From Akebia trifoliata (taxonomy: Eukaryota; Streptophyta; Magnoliopsida; Ranunculales; Lardizabalaceae), in assembly GCA_017979445.1 (NCBI GenBank), contig CM030706.1, positions 14,246,967 through 14,310,966 on the forward strand: DNA of 64,000 nt. The letters are read 5' to 3'. Each line of letters begins with the position of its first letter. Within the stretch, counting starts at the first letter, position 1. Positions 1 to 11,411 of this stretch are shown piece after piece. Both the position numbers and the translations under genes were made by a program. The notes under the pieces are model-generated. The model was given only the letters and a program-made list of their open reading frames with translations. It was not told the DNA's origin and did no database searches.

Positions 1-665
1 CGAGGCTCAAATTAGAAATTTCTATTTAGATTTTTGTTTTCAAGCTTAACCCAAGATGTGAAGTTAACTCATGGTGAGTTACCTCGGTCTAATTTTGCTT
101 GACACATCCGATTTACGATGATTTGAAGATTTGCAAGTAATCGTGATCAAGTTGATCCAATTATTCGTCTTTGAACCTCAAATTTCCTTATAAGGTATGT
201 GATAATCTTCAAATTTCTTCAATTTGTCATTTAATTCCTTGAATTCATGAGATTGGAGCTTTGATTGAATCGATGAGCATGGAAATTGGGTGTCTTTGGG
301 TTGGATTGATGGATTAGGATTGGTTGGAGAATGATTCAATGGCTTGAGAGAGGCTATTTCATTTCGACACTTCACGTATTCGATGAAATGCCTCAATAAA
401 ATGGGTTGAAGAGATGGTGAGGTTTGGGGATATGAAGGTATTGGATTAGTCTTAGGTAGGGGTTTGAATGGTTTATGTGGGCTTTTTATTGGCTTAGGAT
501 GATTAATTCATGTCGAATATGCCACGTGTTTGGCAAAATTCTTCAATGCGGTGGACATGGGTTTGGGACAAATAGCTTGGGGTTTGAATTGGCTAAGCCA
601 TGGTATTTTTGGTGTTTAGATATTTTTTGAATTCTTTGTGATTTTTAGGTATGACTCCCGGTCGG
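1..665. other. Unassigned left edge, probably part of old Tat element T
   Basis: No coding region that I can identify. A 72-residue minus-strand reading frame at 178-396 resembles nothing I know. The segment lies left of the LTR at 666 and most likely continues the old minus-strand Tat element (its region beyond integrase) or unrelated host DNA. No LTR end, tRNA or tandem repeat is visible. Confidence 0.3.
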
Positions 666-1419
666 TGTAGACACCCCATTTTTGCATCTGCCTAATTCGA
701 CAATTCGTCACTCGGTTGTTGTGGATTCCTAATTATGAACATAAAGAATTCGAAGGCTTGTGAGTACTACTTGATTCCTTCTGTTTCTAGTTTCTTTTCA
801 TCCCCCTACTCGTCACGACTCGATATAGAAGTTTACGTACACTTAGGATTGCTACATCTTACGCCCGACTTAAAAAGCACGTACGCATAGGTTCGCTACA
901 CAGTTCGATAACTTAGAGACCTCGCTACGCTAGGAAAATATGGATTTGAGACTTAGAAATAACCACACAGGGACTGAAAGAAACCTCACGCTAAAATCCG
1001 TAAAAATCACAAAAATAATGAAAATATCCTTTATAAATTTTGGATCTCCAAAAAATCTCAAAAGTACCTCCATTACACTCAAAATGTGATTTCGAGTCTA
1101 ATAGGATCCAAATCGATGAAAACAGAGAAATTCGAGAAAAATCTGTAAAAAATCACCAAAATATTGAAAATGCCCCTCATCAATTTCTGACCCTGGAAAA
1201 ATCTCGAAAGTACCTCCATTGCACTCAGAATGTGATTTCGAGTCTAACGGGACCCAAATCGATGAAAACAGAGAATTCGAGAAAAATCTATAAAAAATTA
1301 CCAAAATGACGAAAATACCCTTTATAAATTTGGGACCACTGAAAAATCTCGAAAGTACCTCCATTGCACTCAAAATGTGATTTCGAGTCTAACGGGACCC
1401 AAACATAGAGACCCTGATC

Positions 1420-1960
1420 TCTAGGAAAATAAAATTCAAATCGAAAATCAAATTAAAATTCAACAAAGAAACCAATTTAAAATTCAAATCAAATTTAAAC
1501 TAAAAATCAAAATAAAATTCAAATTGAAAATTAAACTAAAATTTAACCAAGATCAAATTAAAATTCAAAATTTAACATCAATTTAAAATCGAAAATCAAA
1601 TTAAATTTCGATTAAAATACAAAATAAAAATTAAGTTTAAAATAAAAATCAAGAAACCAATTAAAATACAAAGTCAAAAACAAATTAAAAATCATTCAAC
1701 CAATTAAAAAGTAAAATTAAATCAAATCGATCAACCAATCAAAATAAAATCAAATCGACCAACAACCAATAATAAAATCAAAATTCAAATCGAACAATTG
1801 AAATTTAAAATCAAATTGAAATTAATTAAAGAATCAAAATTTAAAATCAAATGCAAATTAAAATTTAAATTAAAACATCAAATTAAAATTTAAATCAAAA
1901 TGTCGACAAATCAGAAATTGAAACTTAAATAAAAAAAATCAACCAATCAGAATTCAACGA
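1420..1960. repeat. A-rich low-complexity block of LTR A1
   Basis: Runs of AAATTAAAATTCAAATC-like words with almost no G. The same block occurs at the same relative place in the other two family-A LTRs (14750-15250 and 27690-28220). It lies upstream of the TATA-like element, so it is probably part of U3. No coding content. Confidence 0.8.
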
Positions 1961-3409
1961 CAGTAAATTACCGTAGTACGAGTAACATGGGATTTTCACC
2001 CCCCATTCTTCAAAAAAAAAAATATAATATAAATAAAAAAAAAGAAAAAATAAAAAGAAACGTGGGCACGTTTTCTTTCTTCTTCTTCTTTTCTAACACC
2101 TTCTTCTCCAACGCCTCCTCTAGCCTACTTCTTATCCAATCGTTGCCCTCTCTCCTATCTCTCCATAACTGCACACCTCTATCCCATCTCTCCCCACTCT
2201 CTCTCTTTCTCACATTTTTTAGAAAACCACCATAAAAGAGAAAAAAAAAAGCAACTGATTGGGAGAAGAAAAAGAAAAAAGACCCCATTGACTCCTGATT
2301 CTTCAGCCAAGGTTAGAAGCCCTCTTTACCCTCCTTTGCCTCTTCTCAACTATTAAGATCAGCCCATTATCACATTCTTCAACAGCTCCAACCACTGTCC
2401 CTAACAGCATCATTATCACCTCCATTAGCAGCCATTAGCAGCCTCATTTACCTATAGTTTCAGCATCATTATCACCTCCATTAGTAGCCATTAGTAGCCC
2501 CATTTACCTTTAGTTTGGGCATCATTATCACCTCCATTAGTAGCCATTAGCAGCCCCATTTACCTTTAGTTTTAGCACCATTATCACCTTTTTCAACAGC
2601 CCCAACCACCGCCCCTAACAGCACCATTATCACCTCTATTAGCAGCCTCATTTACCTTTAGTTTCAGCATCATTATCATCGCTATTAGCAGCTCAATTTA
2701 CCTTTAGTTTCAGTACCATTACAGCCCCAACCACCTTCCATTAGCAGCCCCAACCTTGGTCCAAAACAACACCATCATCTCCCTCAACTAACATACATTC
2801 TGCCCTTAAAAAAAAATATTCCCATCATTAAACCTGCAACACAGCCCTCATCATCGAAATCCCAACTCTCTCTCGCGTTTTGCCCAGTTAAGTGTTTTCC
2901 ATTGTTGGCAAGAGCACATCTCTCTCTGCCCTCGTCTCTTAGATCTCTATAGTAACGAGTATTCACGAGTCTTTGAATCCCGCCTGAAGGAATCAACCTA
3001 CTATTCTTAGGTAATTCCATTTTTATTCTTTTTATTTTTTTTTATTTTTTTTTGCTAAACTTACCTCCCCTTTGTTTTTTTTTTTTATTATTATTATTTT
3101 TCTTGATTTTACTTTTTTTTAATGCACTTAAATTGATTCATCGATTTTTGGGGTGTACATGGTACTAATGGCAATCTTTACGCTTCCAAAATATTAGTGA
3201 ATCGATTCGCTCATTTTTTGTTGCTAGATTGACCGGGCCAACTCGTTAATATAAAATTGGTGGACCAGCTCATTGGATGTTAATATCTATCAAGTCGATT
3301 CGTCGATTTTTCATGTTATTAGGCCAAGTCATTAATGTTGATATTAATCAATTCATAAACTTTTTTGTTTACACAAAAAATTAAAAAATCGATTTTCCTC
3401 AATAAAAAA

Positions 3410-4800
3410 AATAATGAGTTGACTCATTGATTTTTGTGTGCATTGAAAATTTCAAATCAAAATTTTCTATGAAATAGGCACATGAGTCAACTCACTAAAT
3501 TTTTGTGTGCATTGAAAATTCCAAATCGAAAATTTCTATGAAATGGGCACGTGAGTCGACTCACTAATTTTTTGTATGCATTGAAAATTTCAAATCAAAA
3601 TTTTCTATGAAATGGGCACATGAGTCAACTCACTAATTTTTTTTATGCATTGAAAATTTCAAATCAAAATTTTCTATGAAATGGACACATGAGTCAACTC
3701 ACTGATTTTTTGTGTGCATTGAAAATTCCAAATCAAAATTTTCTATGAAATGGGCACGTGAGTCGACTCACTAATTTTTTGTGTACATTGAAAATTTTCA
3801 ATCGAAATTTTCTATGAAATTGGGCATGTGAGTTGACTCATTGATTTTAATAAACATAGCATTTCAAAAATTGAATTTCTTTGATTAAAAACATGTGAGT
3901 CGACTCACTAATTTTAATACACGTGGCAATTCAAAAAATCAAGATTTCTTTGATTAATAATTTGTGGGTTAATTCACTGATTTTAATACACGTGGTAATT
4001 CAAAAAATCAAGATTTTTTTGATTAATAATTTGTGGGTTAATTCAATTATTTTAATACACGTGGCGATTCAAAATCAAATTTCTTTGATAAAAAATTTGT
4101 CGGTTAACTCACTGATTTAAATACACGTAGCATTTCAAAAATCGAATTTCTTTTATTAAAAAAACATGTGAGCCGACTCACTGATTTTAATACAAGTGAC
4201 AATTCAAAAAATCAAGATTTCTTTGATTAATAATTTGTAGGTTAACTCACTGATTTTAATACACGTGACAATTAAAAAAATCAAGATTTCTTTGATTAAT
4301 AATTTGTGGGTTAACTCACTGATTTTAATACACGTGACAATTTAAAAAATCAAGATTTCTTTGATAAAAAATTTGTGGGTTAACTCATTGATTTTAATAC
4401 ACGTGGCATTTCAATAATCAAATTTCTTTGATTAAGAAAACATGTGAGTCGACTCACTAATTTTAATACATGTGGCAAGTCAAAAAATTACGATTTCTTT
4501 TATTAATAATTTGTCGGTTGGCTCACTGATTTTAATACACGTGGCAATTCAAAAATCGAATTTCTTTTATTAAAAATATGTGAGTCAACTCACTGATTTT
4601 AATGCATGTGATGATTCAAAATCGAATTTTTTTGATAAAAAAATGTGTGGGTCAACTCACTAATTTAGTGCACGTGGCGATTTAAAAATCTAATTTCTTT
4701 GATAAAATGTCGTCAATGAGCCAATTCACTAATTTTGTATATGTGATATTGAAAATCGATTTCATATTATTCAAAATGTGATCGAATTGATTCATTAATT
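3410..4800. repeat. Minisatellite of about 68 bp built on a GAGTCGACTC/GAGTTAACTC palindrome (LTR A1)
   Basis: I count about 21 units spaced 66-70 bp apart. Each carries a palindromic core such as GTGAGTCGACTCAC or GGTTAACTCACTGATTT, followed by an AT-rich spacer. Many units in the right half also contain CACGTGGC (G-box/ABRE-like), for example near 3920, 3990 and 4060. Degenerate units begin further left, at about 3140. The array lies between the presumed transcription start and the conserved LTR end. Confidence 0.85.
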
Positions 4801-5204
4801 TTTTATGCCACGTAAGCCTTATTAAATCGTGGGATTCCTTTATGCGAAATTAGAGAAACAATGTAATTATTTTGGGTGTAAAATTTGTTTAGTAAATCTG
4901 ATGCAATTTGATGATAATTGGACCCTAGTTTGACTTTTAGTGTGTGAATGTTGACTGTAGGATATTTTGGATTGTAGTAGAGATTGATCATCTTGATCAA
5001 GAGGGTTCGGTGCCTAATACCTTCCGAAACCTGTAATCTGACCCCTTACCCATTACTCGTGGACCAACCAGATCCATTTTGGAGTTATATATGGTTCCTA
5101 GACCTAAACTAGGTGGTGACTCCCTATTCCTTAAAAATCCTTGATTTGCGTAATCGGACCCCTATTCGCTATTTAGCGGATAAAATGGGGTTGAGGCGAT
5201 TTCA

Positions 5205-6240
5205 GTTGACTTCTGGCATTTATCATACTTTCTTTTCTCCTCGGATGAGCTAATTTAATATTTTTAAAACTTTGAGGGGGGAGTCTTTCGGTAAGAGTAA
5301 AATCAAGAAAGTTACTCCTCCTAAGGACAGTTCTTCGAGTAGTTCAGATGAGACGAGACCTCAAGTACCCTTGGATAGTGGAGAAGAGTATGAAACAATA
5401 CATGATCTTCCTCTAACAGTAGTAAAGCCTGAGGTAGTACCAGCCGAGATTGATAATACTGTGGGGTTGAGGGTGATCACTTGCCCCTAAGATTGTTGCT
5501 CAAATACATGATACTCTTCTACAATCCGATCTCTATAGTCATATGTCTACTTGCACGCGTGCTGGCATCAAAGTACCTCTACCTGATAGACAGTTTAGGG
5601 GTAGTTGGTATATTTTCTGCAGCATTTATGCTACTTCTTCTAATGCATTTAAGGCACAAATGGGGTTGGCAAGATTCTATACTTTCTTTGAGATTCCCCA
5701 CTCCATGGTCAATAGAACTTTAATCATTCCACATATGGAGAGATGGTTTCCTCAAACTCACACTTTCCATCTCCCTGTTGTAGAGCTTGGAATCCGACCA
5801 TTTGATTTTGTGGGTATTACTGAAATTGGAATAAGTGGACTACCTATACCTCTCGTGAGGATTGAGGATGAAGAAATGTTGAGACTTCTTAGTCTTCGAG
5901 CTATTCTTGTATGTGAGTAGCCAAGGGAGAAGAGGTTGAACATCACTTAGCTAAAATATATGTTTTTGAAGAACGACCTTTACTCGTGGATTCGAGCCAA
6001 TTACCCTTATTTTATCATCATGTTTAGATGAATATTCCTTATCATGCTGGGTGTGTTTGATTTTTCTCCAAGGACCAAGCTTCAGTCGATGTCATTTTCC
6101 TTTCGATTTTATGAGACATATATCGTATTCATGAATACAATTGGGAAAGCATGATATTTGGGCCATCATGGGTGGAATGGATCGAGTGGTTTCAGGTGTG
6201 ATGGGACGGCCTAGTGATGGGCTATCCCTTTACTTTTTTT
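5205..6240 (+). pseudogene. Degraded ORF with a plant mobile domain (PMD) segment
   Basis: Two overlapping frames (5272-5490, then about 5492-5920) read as one protein broken by a frameshift near 5480. The first part is Ser/Asp/Glu-rich and low in complexity. The second holds the diagnostic stretch ERWFPQTHTFHLPVVELGI at about 5731-5790, the W..(E/Q)THTFHLP..E signature of the PMD (MAIN/MAIL-like) family, preceded by the usual '..FY.F..I....V...LI..M' helix. After a TAG near 5918 the similarity continues weakly through several stops to about 6240. PMD proteins are nuclear plant proteins, and relatives are carried by some Ty3/gypsy elements. This one lies tail-to-tail with the minus-strand Tat integrase (12.5-13.6 kb), as expected of an extra antisense ORF of a Tat element. 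The first start is not an ATG, so the true N terminus is unknown. Confidence 0.6.
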
Positions 6241-7979
6241 AGCCTTTTATTGAGGCACTTCCCAATTTTTCTATAATTTTGTACTATTTTTTTCTGTGTA
6301 TCACAATCCTTCCCTCTCTTGTAGTTATTTTCGCATCCCTACTTTCATTCTATCGTCCTTGTGTACCCTCCAAAGGAGATGACTACCCATAGGTCAAAAA
6401 GTCGTTGCCCATCCCAAAAAGATGCAAAAGAGTAGGGATTTGTCTGCTCAGGCTCACTTAGATCGATGCTTCCGACGAAATGTAAATATTATCCCATTTT
6501 TCTATCATTCTTTATTTTCATTCATTTTTTCTCATTTTCCTCAACTATTCATTTCTTTTTTTCAAATCATCAATCCTCAAGTGCTCAAGTTACCACATTT
6601 TGTCTCTGCTTATTTGGCTTTGTCACAATTCACCTTCTTGACTTTTAGAGGATGGTCTTCCCATGTTACATTGGTGAGTTTTTTTATGTACTCTAGCTAG
6701 GAAAGTGATTCTCATTTTAGTTCCATAGCGAAGCTCACATTCCTCTTAATCCTTTACTTGTCTTGAGTGTCAGAGCCATCGAGGATAGCATGCTCGCTAA
6801 TTCAAAGAGTATTCTTGGAGAACGATTGATTCTTTCTGGGAACTATGACGAATGATTTTAGGAGGTATCTATTGGGTGCCTACTTCCTGTAGTTGATGTA
6901 GTTGAGGGATCAAGGAATTTGATGGCATTTATGTTCGCCAACATGAGGCCCAAGTATCTTTTTTTACCCTCTTTTTCTTTTCCTCTTTAGGCTATCATTA
7001 TCATTTTCTCACTTCTCATTTTTCATTTTGTTTGCACTCAAAGAGCTAAATTGGCTAGGTATTCTAACAAGAGGAGAGGAGAAATCTTGAGATGGCTCGA
7101 CATGCTTTTTACATTGAGCAACTCCAGCGTGAGCTGATATATACTTGTAATACTTTCCCTCATTTTGAAAACTCTGATTTAATCATCCTATTATCTTCTA
7201 TAGGCTCATTAGCAGGCACGAGAACATGCCAATTCTTCCTATCAGAGGCCACCTGAGTCATTATGGGTTAGTAGAAAAAACATCTTCGTTAGTAATTATT
7301 TATACAATCGAATACAACAAAATGACAATGCATATTAACATGTTTGGGTCTCACCACGAAGCTTCTAGGAATAGTGTTCCTTATACTCCGGCTAGCACTT
7401 ACCAGACATCTTATTACTCAGAGCCACATCGGGTAAGCGACTTTGATTTTCAAGGGTACTACCAGGTTAGAAACAATGCTACTTGGAAAGCAACAAGAAC
7501 TAGCCATGTTGGGTTCACAAAATGTTTGTTCACGGGACCTTCTAAGCCCCAAACCAACTACGTCTATGAGGGGCATGAGTCTGATTATCTAGTTGAGCCA
7601 GAGTCAGAGGCTAGGCTGGAGGCTGAAAGAGAGCCAGAGCCTAAGGTAACGCCAATTATGACTTGATCAGAACAAATTGGGATAAGAAATTTCTTCATGG
7701 TACCAAAGGCTTCTTTTGGCTAGCATGAGTATTTTTTATTAGTCATTTTGTAATAAAAACATATTACGTACCTCGTAACTTGTGTATATGTGTAAAAAAT
7801 TTTATTCCGTTTTACCTAAATTCGTCGATTTTCACCTATCTTGCTTTCTAAATGTATGCTTCAATGAATGTCTATTTTCTACAAAATTGACAGGTGAGGT
7901 CCAAAATGCAAAGGGGAGAACTCCCTAGGGATTTTATAAGCACATTCTTTGAAAAATAGAAAAAAATTTGAATGAAATT
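6241..7979 (+). pseudogene. Probable continuation of the PMD-type retrotransposon ORF, unrecognised sequence
   Basis: The only long frame is 7226-7666 (146 codons, ATG start). Its product has no domain I recognise. The first half has scattered aromatic residues, the middle is Ser/Thr/Tyr/Pro-rich, and the end is an acidic tail with repeated Glu-Pro. Shorter frames at 6422-6700 look like chance reading of T-rich DNA. By position and strand this would be the C-terminal tail of the protein that begins at 5.2 kb, with introns or decay between. That link is inference. Confidence 0.3.
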
Positions 7980-8200
7980 TTGTTTTGGCCATGGGTGAAC
8001 CTTGGCCAGTTGAAAATTATGTTTTGGTCGTGGGTCACCCTTAGCAAGTTCAAACTTTTATTCTAGCCGTGGTTTACTTTTGGCCAAGCCAAAATTTTGT
8101 GTTGGCCTTAGTTTACCTAAAAATTGGGCAAATTTTACCCTGGCCGTGGGTCACCCTTGACCAGGAAAAATTTTCCCTTGTTTGTGGGTAAGGTACAGAC
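7980..8200. repeat. Short tandem repeat of about 50 bp with GGCC..GGCCA cores
   Basis: Four to five diverged units contain 'TTTTGGCCGTGGGTCACCCTTGGCCA'-like words (near 7983, 8030, 8074, 8104 and 8145), each separated by an AAAATTT-rich spacer. Every unit is an imperfect inverted repeat around GGGTCACCC. No coding function is evident. Confidence 0.65.
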
Positions 8201-9110
8201 CAAAACTTTTTACGATTTTAAAATATGAAAATTGATTTTTTGTTCATAAAAGTCACTATTTTGTTAAAAAAACTTACGACTATGTTGCCTTAGATCGAAG
8301 ATGGAGCATACCAATTATTCAAGAATGAGCGATAATGAAATCGATGACGGATTCAATGTCTCGAATCCTATTTTCTCAACCTGAATCGATATTCTATCAA
8401 GGATAATCATACAACTAGATAAATTCAATCTATGTCTACAAATGAAAGGGTGAGATAGATTGGTAAGAACAACCTAGGGTTTGTTCTATCTTTGTATGAG
8501 GTAGAGTGAAATGGGATTTGATTGAAGCTATGATCGAATGTTGGTTACCAGATCTAATGTGTTTCGATTTGGAGAGTATGAGCTTACACCAACTATCTAA
8601 GAGTTTGAGAGGATCCTCAAGTTATACTTCTCGAACAAGGAAGTATGTCATCCCTTACGTCCTAGCTATCGAAATGAGGTAGTCTAATTTCTTAGAATTC
8701 ATCGTCCTAAGCTAGATTCTACTTTGGTTGAGTTATCAAAACCTTTCATCTTTAAACACATATTTTCGAGTATTTAGTCGGATATCCAATTTAATGTCCT
8801 ATCCTTGATAGTTGTGGACCAAATCTTATTTCTTAGGGGAGATAACCTAATGGATCCCTCTTTGATAAGCATAATCACTCAAGTTCATGAAGGTAGTCGA
8901 CTAGCTCCAATGATTTTAGCTGAGCTCTATAGAGTTTTGACAACTTGCGTTGTTAAGAGACGTCATTTTTTTTGGGGTGTACACCCCTTTTGCAGGTAAA
9001 AACAAAAACATACTTATTTTATTTTTTTTAAATTTTTTTTTAAATTTTTATATTTTTATAGATTTTTGTTTAAAAATTTTATTTTAATTATTCAATTATT
9101 TCCTTATTCT
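8201..9110. other. Non-coding stretch, decayed Tat-element DNA
   Basis: No domain is identifiable. A 64-residue frame at 8805-8999 is not recognisable. The segment ends in an AT-only run (about 9015-9100). It lies between two pieces of the degraded plus-strand ORF and is best regarded as its decayed or intronic middle. Confidence 0.3.
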
Positions 9111-9111
9111 G

Positions 9112-9885
9112 ATGCAACTTTTGTTTTTCGATCATTTCTTCTCTGTCGAGGTGATCGAGCGTCCTTTCTCTTGTATCGCCGATTTAATTTTCTTGATGTC
9201 TACAAGAAAGTATCCACTTTTCAAGGTTGGGAAGGATAACTGGTATGCTTGTCTTCAGTTTATTGATGAGAACATGATCAGATGGGTAGGCTCCTTTCAA
9301 CATTCTGCTCAGCCTTCTTTGTCTTTTAGTAACTACCACTTCTTAGCCTTGATTGGTGTGTCGAAGTCTACACACTATTTTTTGTTCCGAGTCCTTTGTC
9401 AATATGGTTACATTTAGGGAATCCATTGCCCTGAGGACTTTATTGACTTGATTGGAGATTTTGACTATTCAGGCACCCCATTTATGAGATCGACTTTGTA
9501 GGATTTGCTAGAATGTGGATATTCTTAGTGTTCTTATCTTTGCTTGTCACAATTTTGTTCAGTACCAGTCTTGCTTAGAGATTTGGTAGGTGGTCATCAT
9601 TTTCCTACTCTTGGTCACTGCCTTGATTTACATGTTTCTCATATCCACAATTACCATGATCGGATTGAGAAGCTTCGAGTAGATTACCATCGTATTGAGC
9701 ATATCTGGGTACAATTCGAGTAGAGGCTGTAATCTGATATTGATCATTTGAGTTCGCTTTGAGTGATAACGAGACTCTGATACATAGTGATGCTGAAAGA
9801 TACTAGGCTGAGATTGATGATCTTAGGATGGGATTGAGTTCAAGTACTCGCATTGACGACATGGCATCATATCTGGTGGGTCGAG
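9112..9885 (+). pseudogene. Remnant of a plus-strand retrotransposon ORF, weakly PMD/DUF7745-like
   Basis: An open frame at 9112-9417 encodes a segment with the pattern 'PLFKVG..W...L..I....I.W' followed by 'LIGV..ST.Y...RVLCQYG'. This resembles the second half of the mobile-domain/DUF7745-type proteins found beside Tat elements. Reading on past a TAG, 'GIHCPEDFIDL' and a long helical, charged stretch (about 9610-9770) follow. The family-B solo LTR at 9886 interrupts it. The assignment rests on pattern memory, not alignment, and the piece could be part of the same ORF as the PMD segment at 5.7 kb. Confidence 0.35.
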
Positions 9886-11411
9886 TGAAAGCGCCATCAA
9901 TCCGTTTTTGATTTTTGAGGTTTGGGAGTCGCCACCTAGTTATTACGGTCTAGAAACCGAACATTGACCCTACAAAGATAAAAATAACGAATCTACAAAT
10001 AGAAAAACTATGATCCGGGGATCACGTTACGAGGTTGGAAGGTGTTAGGCACCAACCCCGCTCGACAAACGCCGATCTCTACTATTCTCCAAGGAAGATT
10101 ACATTGCTAAAAGACCTAAAACAAATAAAAATAATAATAAAAAAAAATAAAAAAGTTTACCTTGATGATCGCAACAATGGTTCCCTCAGAACTGGCGGAG
10201 AGATTTCTTGCTAGTGATTCCTTGCTTCATTTCCGTCACTGGATCCACTTCTTATCTTCTAAGATGAAGTATCTTCTTCCTAAATCTGAGTATTTTTTTA
10301 TTTTTGATGGATTTTTGGGTGTTTTAGAAGGGTTTCTGGGTGTTTTTTGAGCAAATGTTGGGGTTTGGGTGTTAAGACTTCAAAATTAGGGTTTGGGAAA
10401 GCTAGGGAGATTTTTTGACCTACTTTTCTTAAGGTTTATTTTGACCTACGAAAATAGGTTGTAGAGATCCCTATTTATAGATTTTTTTAAGAGTTTTTTA
10501 GATAGAGTTAGAGTTAGATTATGTTTCTTTTAGATAGTTTTAGAGTTTAATTAGAATTCTTTTATATAGTTTTAGAGTTTAATTATGTTTCTTTTAGATA
10601 GTTTTAGAGTTTAATTAGAATTCTTTTAGATAGTTTTAGAGTTTAATTAGAATTCTATTAGGATTTTGACTTAAGTCTTACTTGATTGACTAGAATTTAG
10701 GGTTTTGACTTAAGTCTTACTTGATTGACTTGATTTTAGGATTTTGACTTAAGTCTTACTTGATTGACTTTTATTTTAATTAGGATTTCACTTTACATTA
10801 ATTAATGTTTTAATTATTAATTTTAGAATTTTTAATTATTAAAATTGTAAAATTATCGTTTTGCCCCTAGAGAGGACTTTTTGCGTTTTAAGTCATTTTT
10901 CAATGTTTCAAGATGTTTTAGAATCGATTTTTCATAAGGAATTCAATGGGAATATTAGTTTGTGTCATTTATGAAATTTTTTGTGGGAAATGATTGTGAA
11001 CTTTATGAGGGGTATTTTCGTAATTTTATCAAATTTTGTGAAAATTGGCGAAATAGTTTATTTGGTTTCGATTTGTTATTTTATGTGTTTGAAAGGATTT
11101 TCCTAAGCGTAATGTAGGCTCTAGGGATGTTTTGAGGTTAGGGGTATTTTGATAATTTTATCATTTTTTAGTGATTTTTATTGTAAAATTTCTTTTTGTC
11201 TGTAAGATGATGATTTCTACGTTTTTGGAATTATATTTTTCTAGCGTAGCGTGGTTTCTATAATTTTGTTAGTTCGAGATACCTCATCTAAATTTCTAAA
11301 ACACATCTGGTAACTAAATAGAACATTGGAATAAACATCCATCATTGGGAATTGTCGCGATCAGGTTGACGAGTTGATTAATCAGGTGACTACAAAAATG
11401 TGGTGTCTACA
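9886..11411 (-). mobile_element. Solo LTR, Ogre/Tat family B, reversed
   Basis: Read on the minus strand it starts TGTAGACACC and ends GGCGCTTTCA, with the same internal order as the forward copy at 21708-23451. The conserved 'CTAGGTGGCGACTCCC' end block and the 'GTTAGGCACC' block (minus orientation, near 10046) are both present. CGAG directly flanks both ends (9882-9885 and 11412-11415), a likely remnant of the target duplication. No internal region is attached on either side, so this is a solo LTR left by LTR-LTR recombination. It has landed in the plus-strand ORF remnant of element T. Confidence 0.85.
10495..10790. repeat. Two adjacent minisatellites inside LTR B (reversed copy)
   Basis: First come about five units of about 31 bp, of the type AGATAGTTTTAGAGTTTAAT. 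Then come three units of about 38 bp, of the type GACTTAAGTCTTACTTGATT. The forward copy has the matching reverse-complement arrays at about 22485-22810. Confidence 0.8.

Larger units (their letters stand above)
666..5204 (+). mobile_element. LTR of Ogre/Tat family A (copy A1), apparently solo
   Basis: It begins TGTAGACACC and ends GGCGATTTCA, the same ends as the LTRs at 14164-18236 and 27122-31489, so it is a third and more diverged copy. The order inside is the same: an A-rich block (about 1420-1960), a CT/CA-rich stretch after a TATA-like CATAAAAGAG (near 2232), a palindrome array (3410-4800), and a conserved end block with the 'GGTGCCTAA..CACC' theme. An LTR of about 4.5 kb fits Ogre elements, which have very long LTRs. 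No convincing polypurine tract precedes it and no clear primer-binding site follows. The flanking pentamers GTCGG and GTTGA match at only three of five positions, so a solo LTR with a decayed target duplication is possible but unproven. Confidence 0.75.

Noticed and set aside
1040..1373. Overlapping plus and minus frames of 89-91 codons with an internal repeat
   Set aside because: They read a short tandem repeat (CTCGAAAGTACCTCCATTGCACTC) of LTR A1, not a gene.
3410..4800. Regular repeats with spacers, CRISPR-like at first sight
   Set aside because: Spacers are as similar to each other as the cores and the DNA is a plant LTR. It is a minisatellite.
666..5204. 5' LTR of an Ogre element whose internal region would be 5205-14114 and whose 3' LTR would be A2
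   Set aside because: No primer-binding site follows A1, the proteins between are minus-strand Tat integrase and a plus-strand PMD remnant, and Athila D1 lies between. A solo LTR fits better, although its target duplication is not clear.
5481..5723. 80-codon hydrophobic plus-strand frame
   Set aside because: Out-of-frame reading of the PMD-containing remnant, which has the recognisable motif in the other frame.
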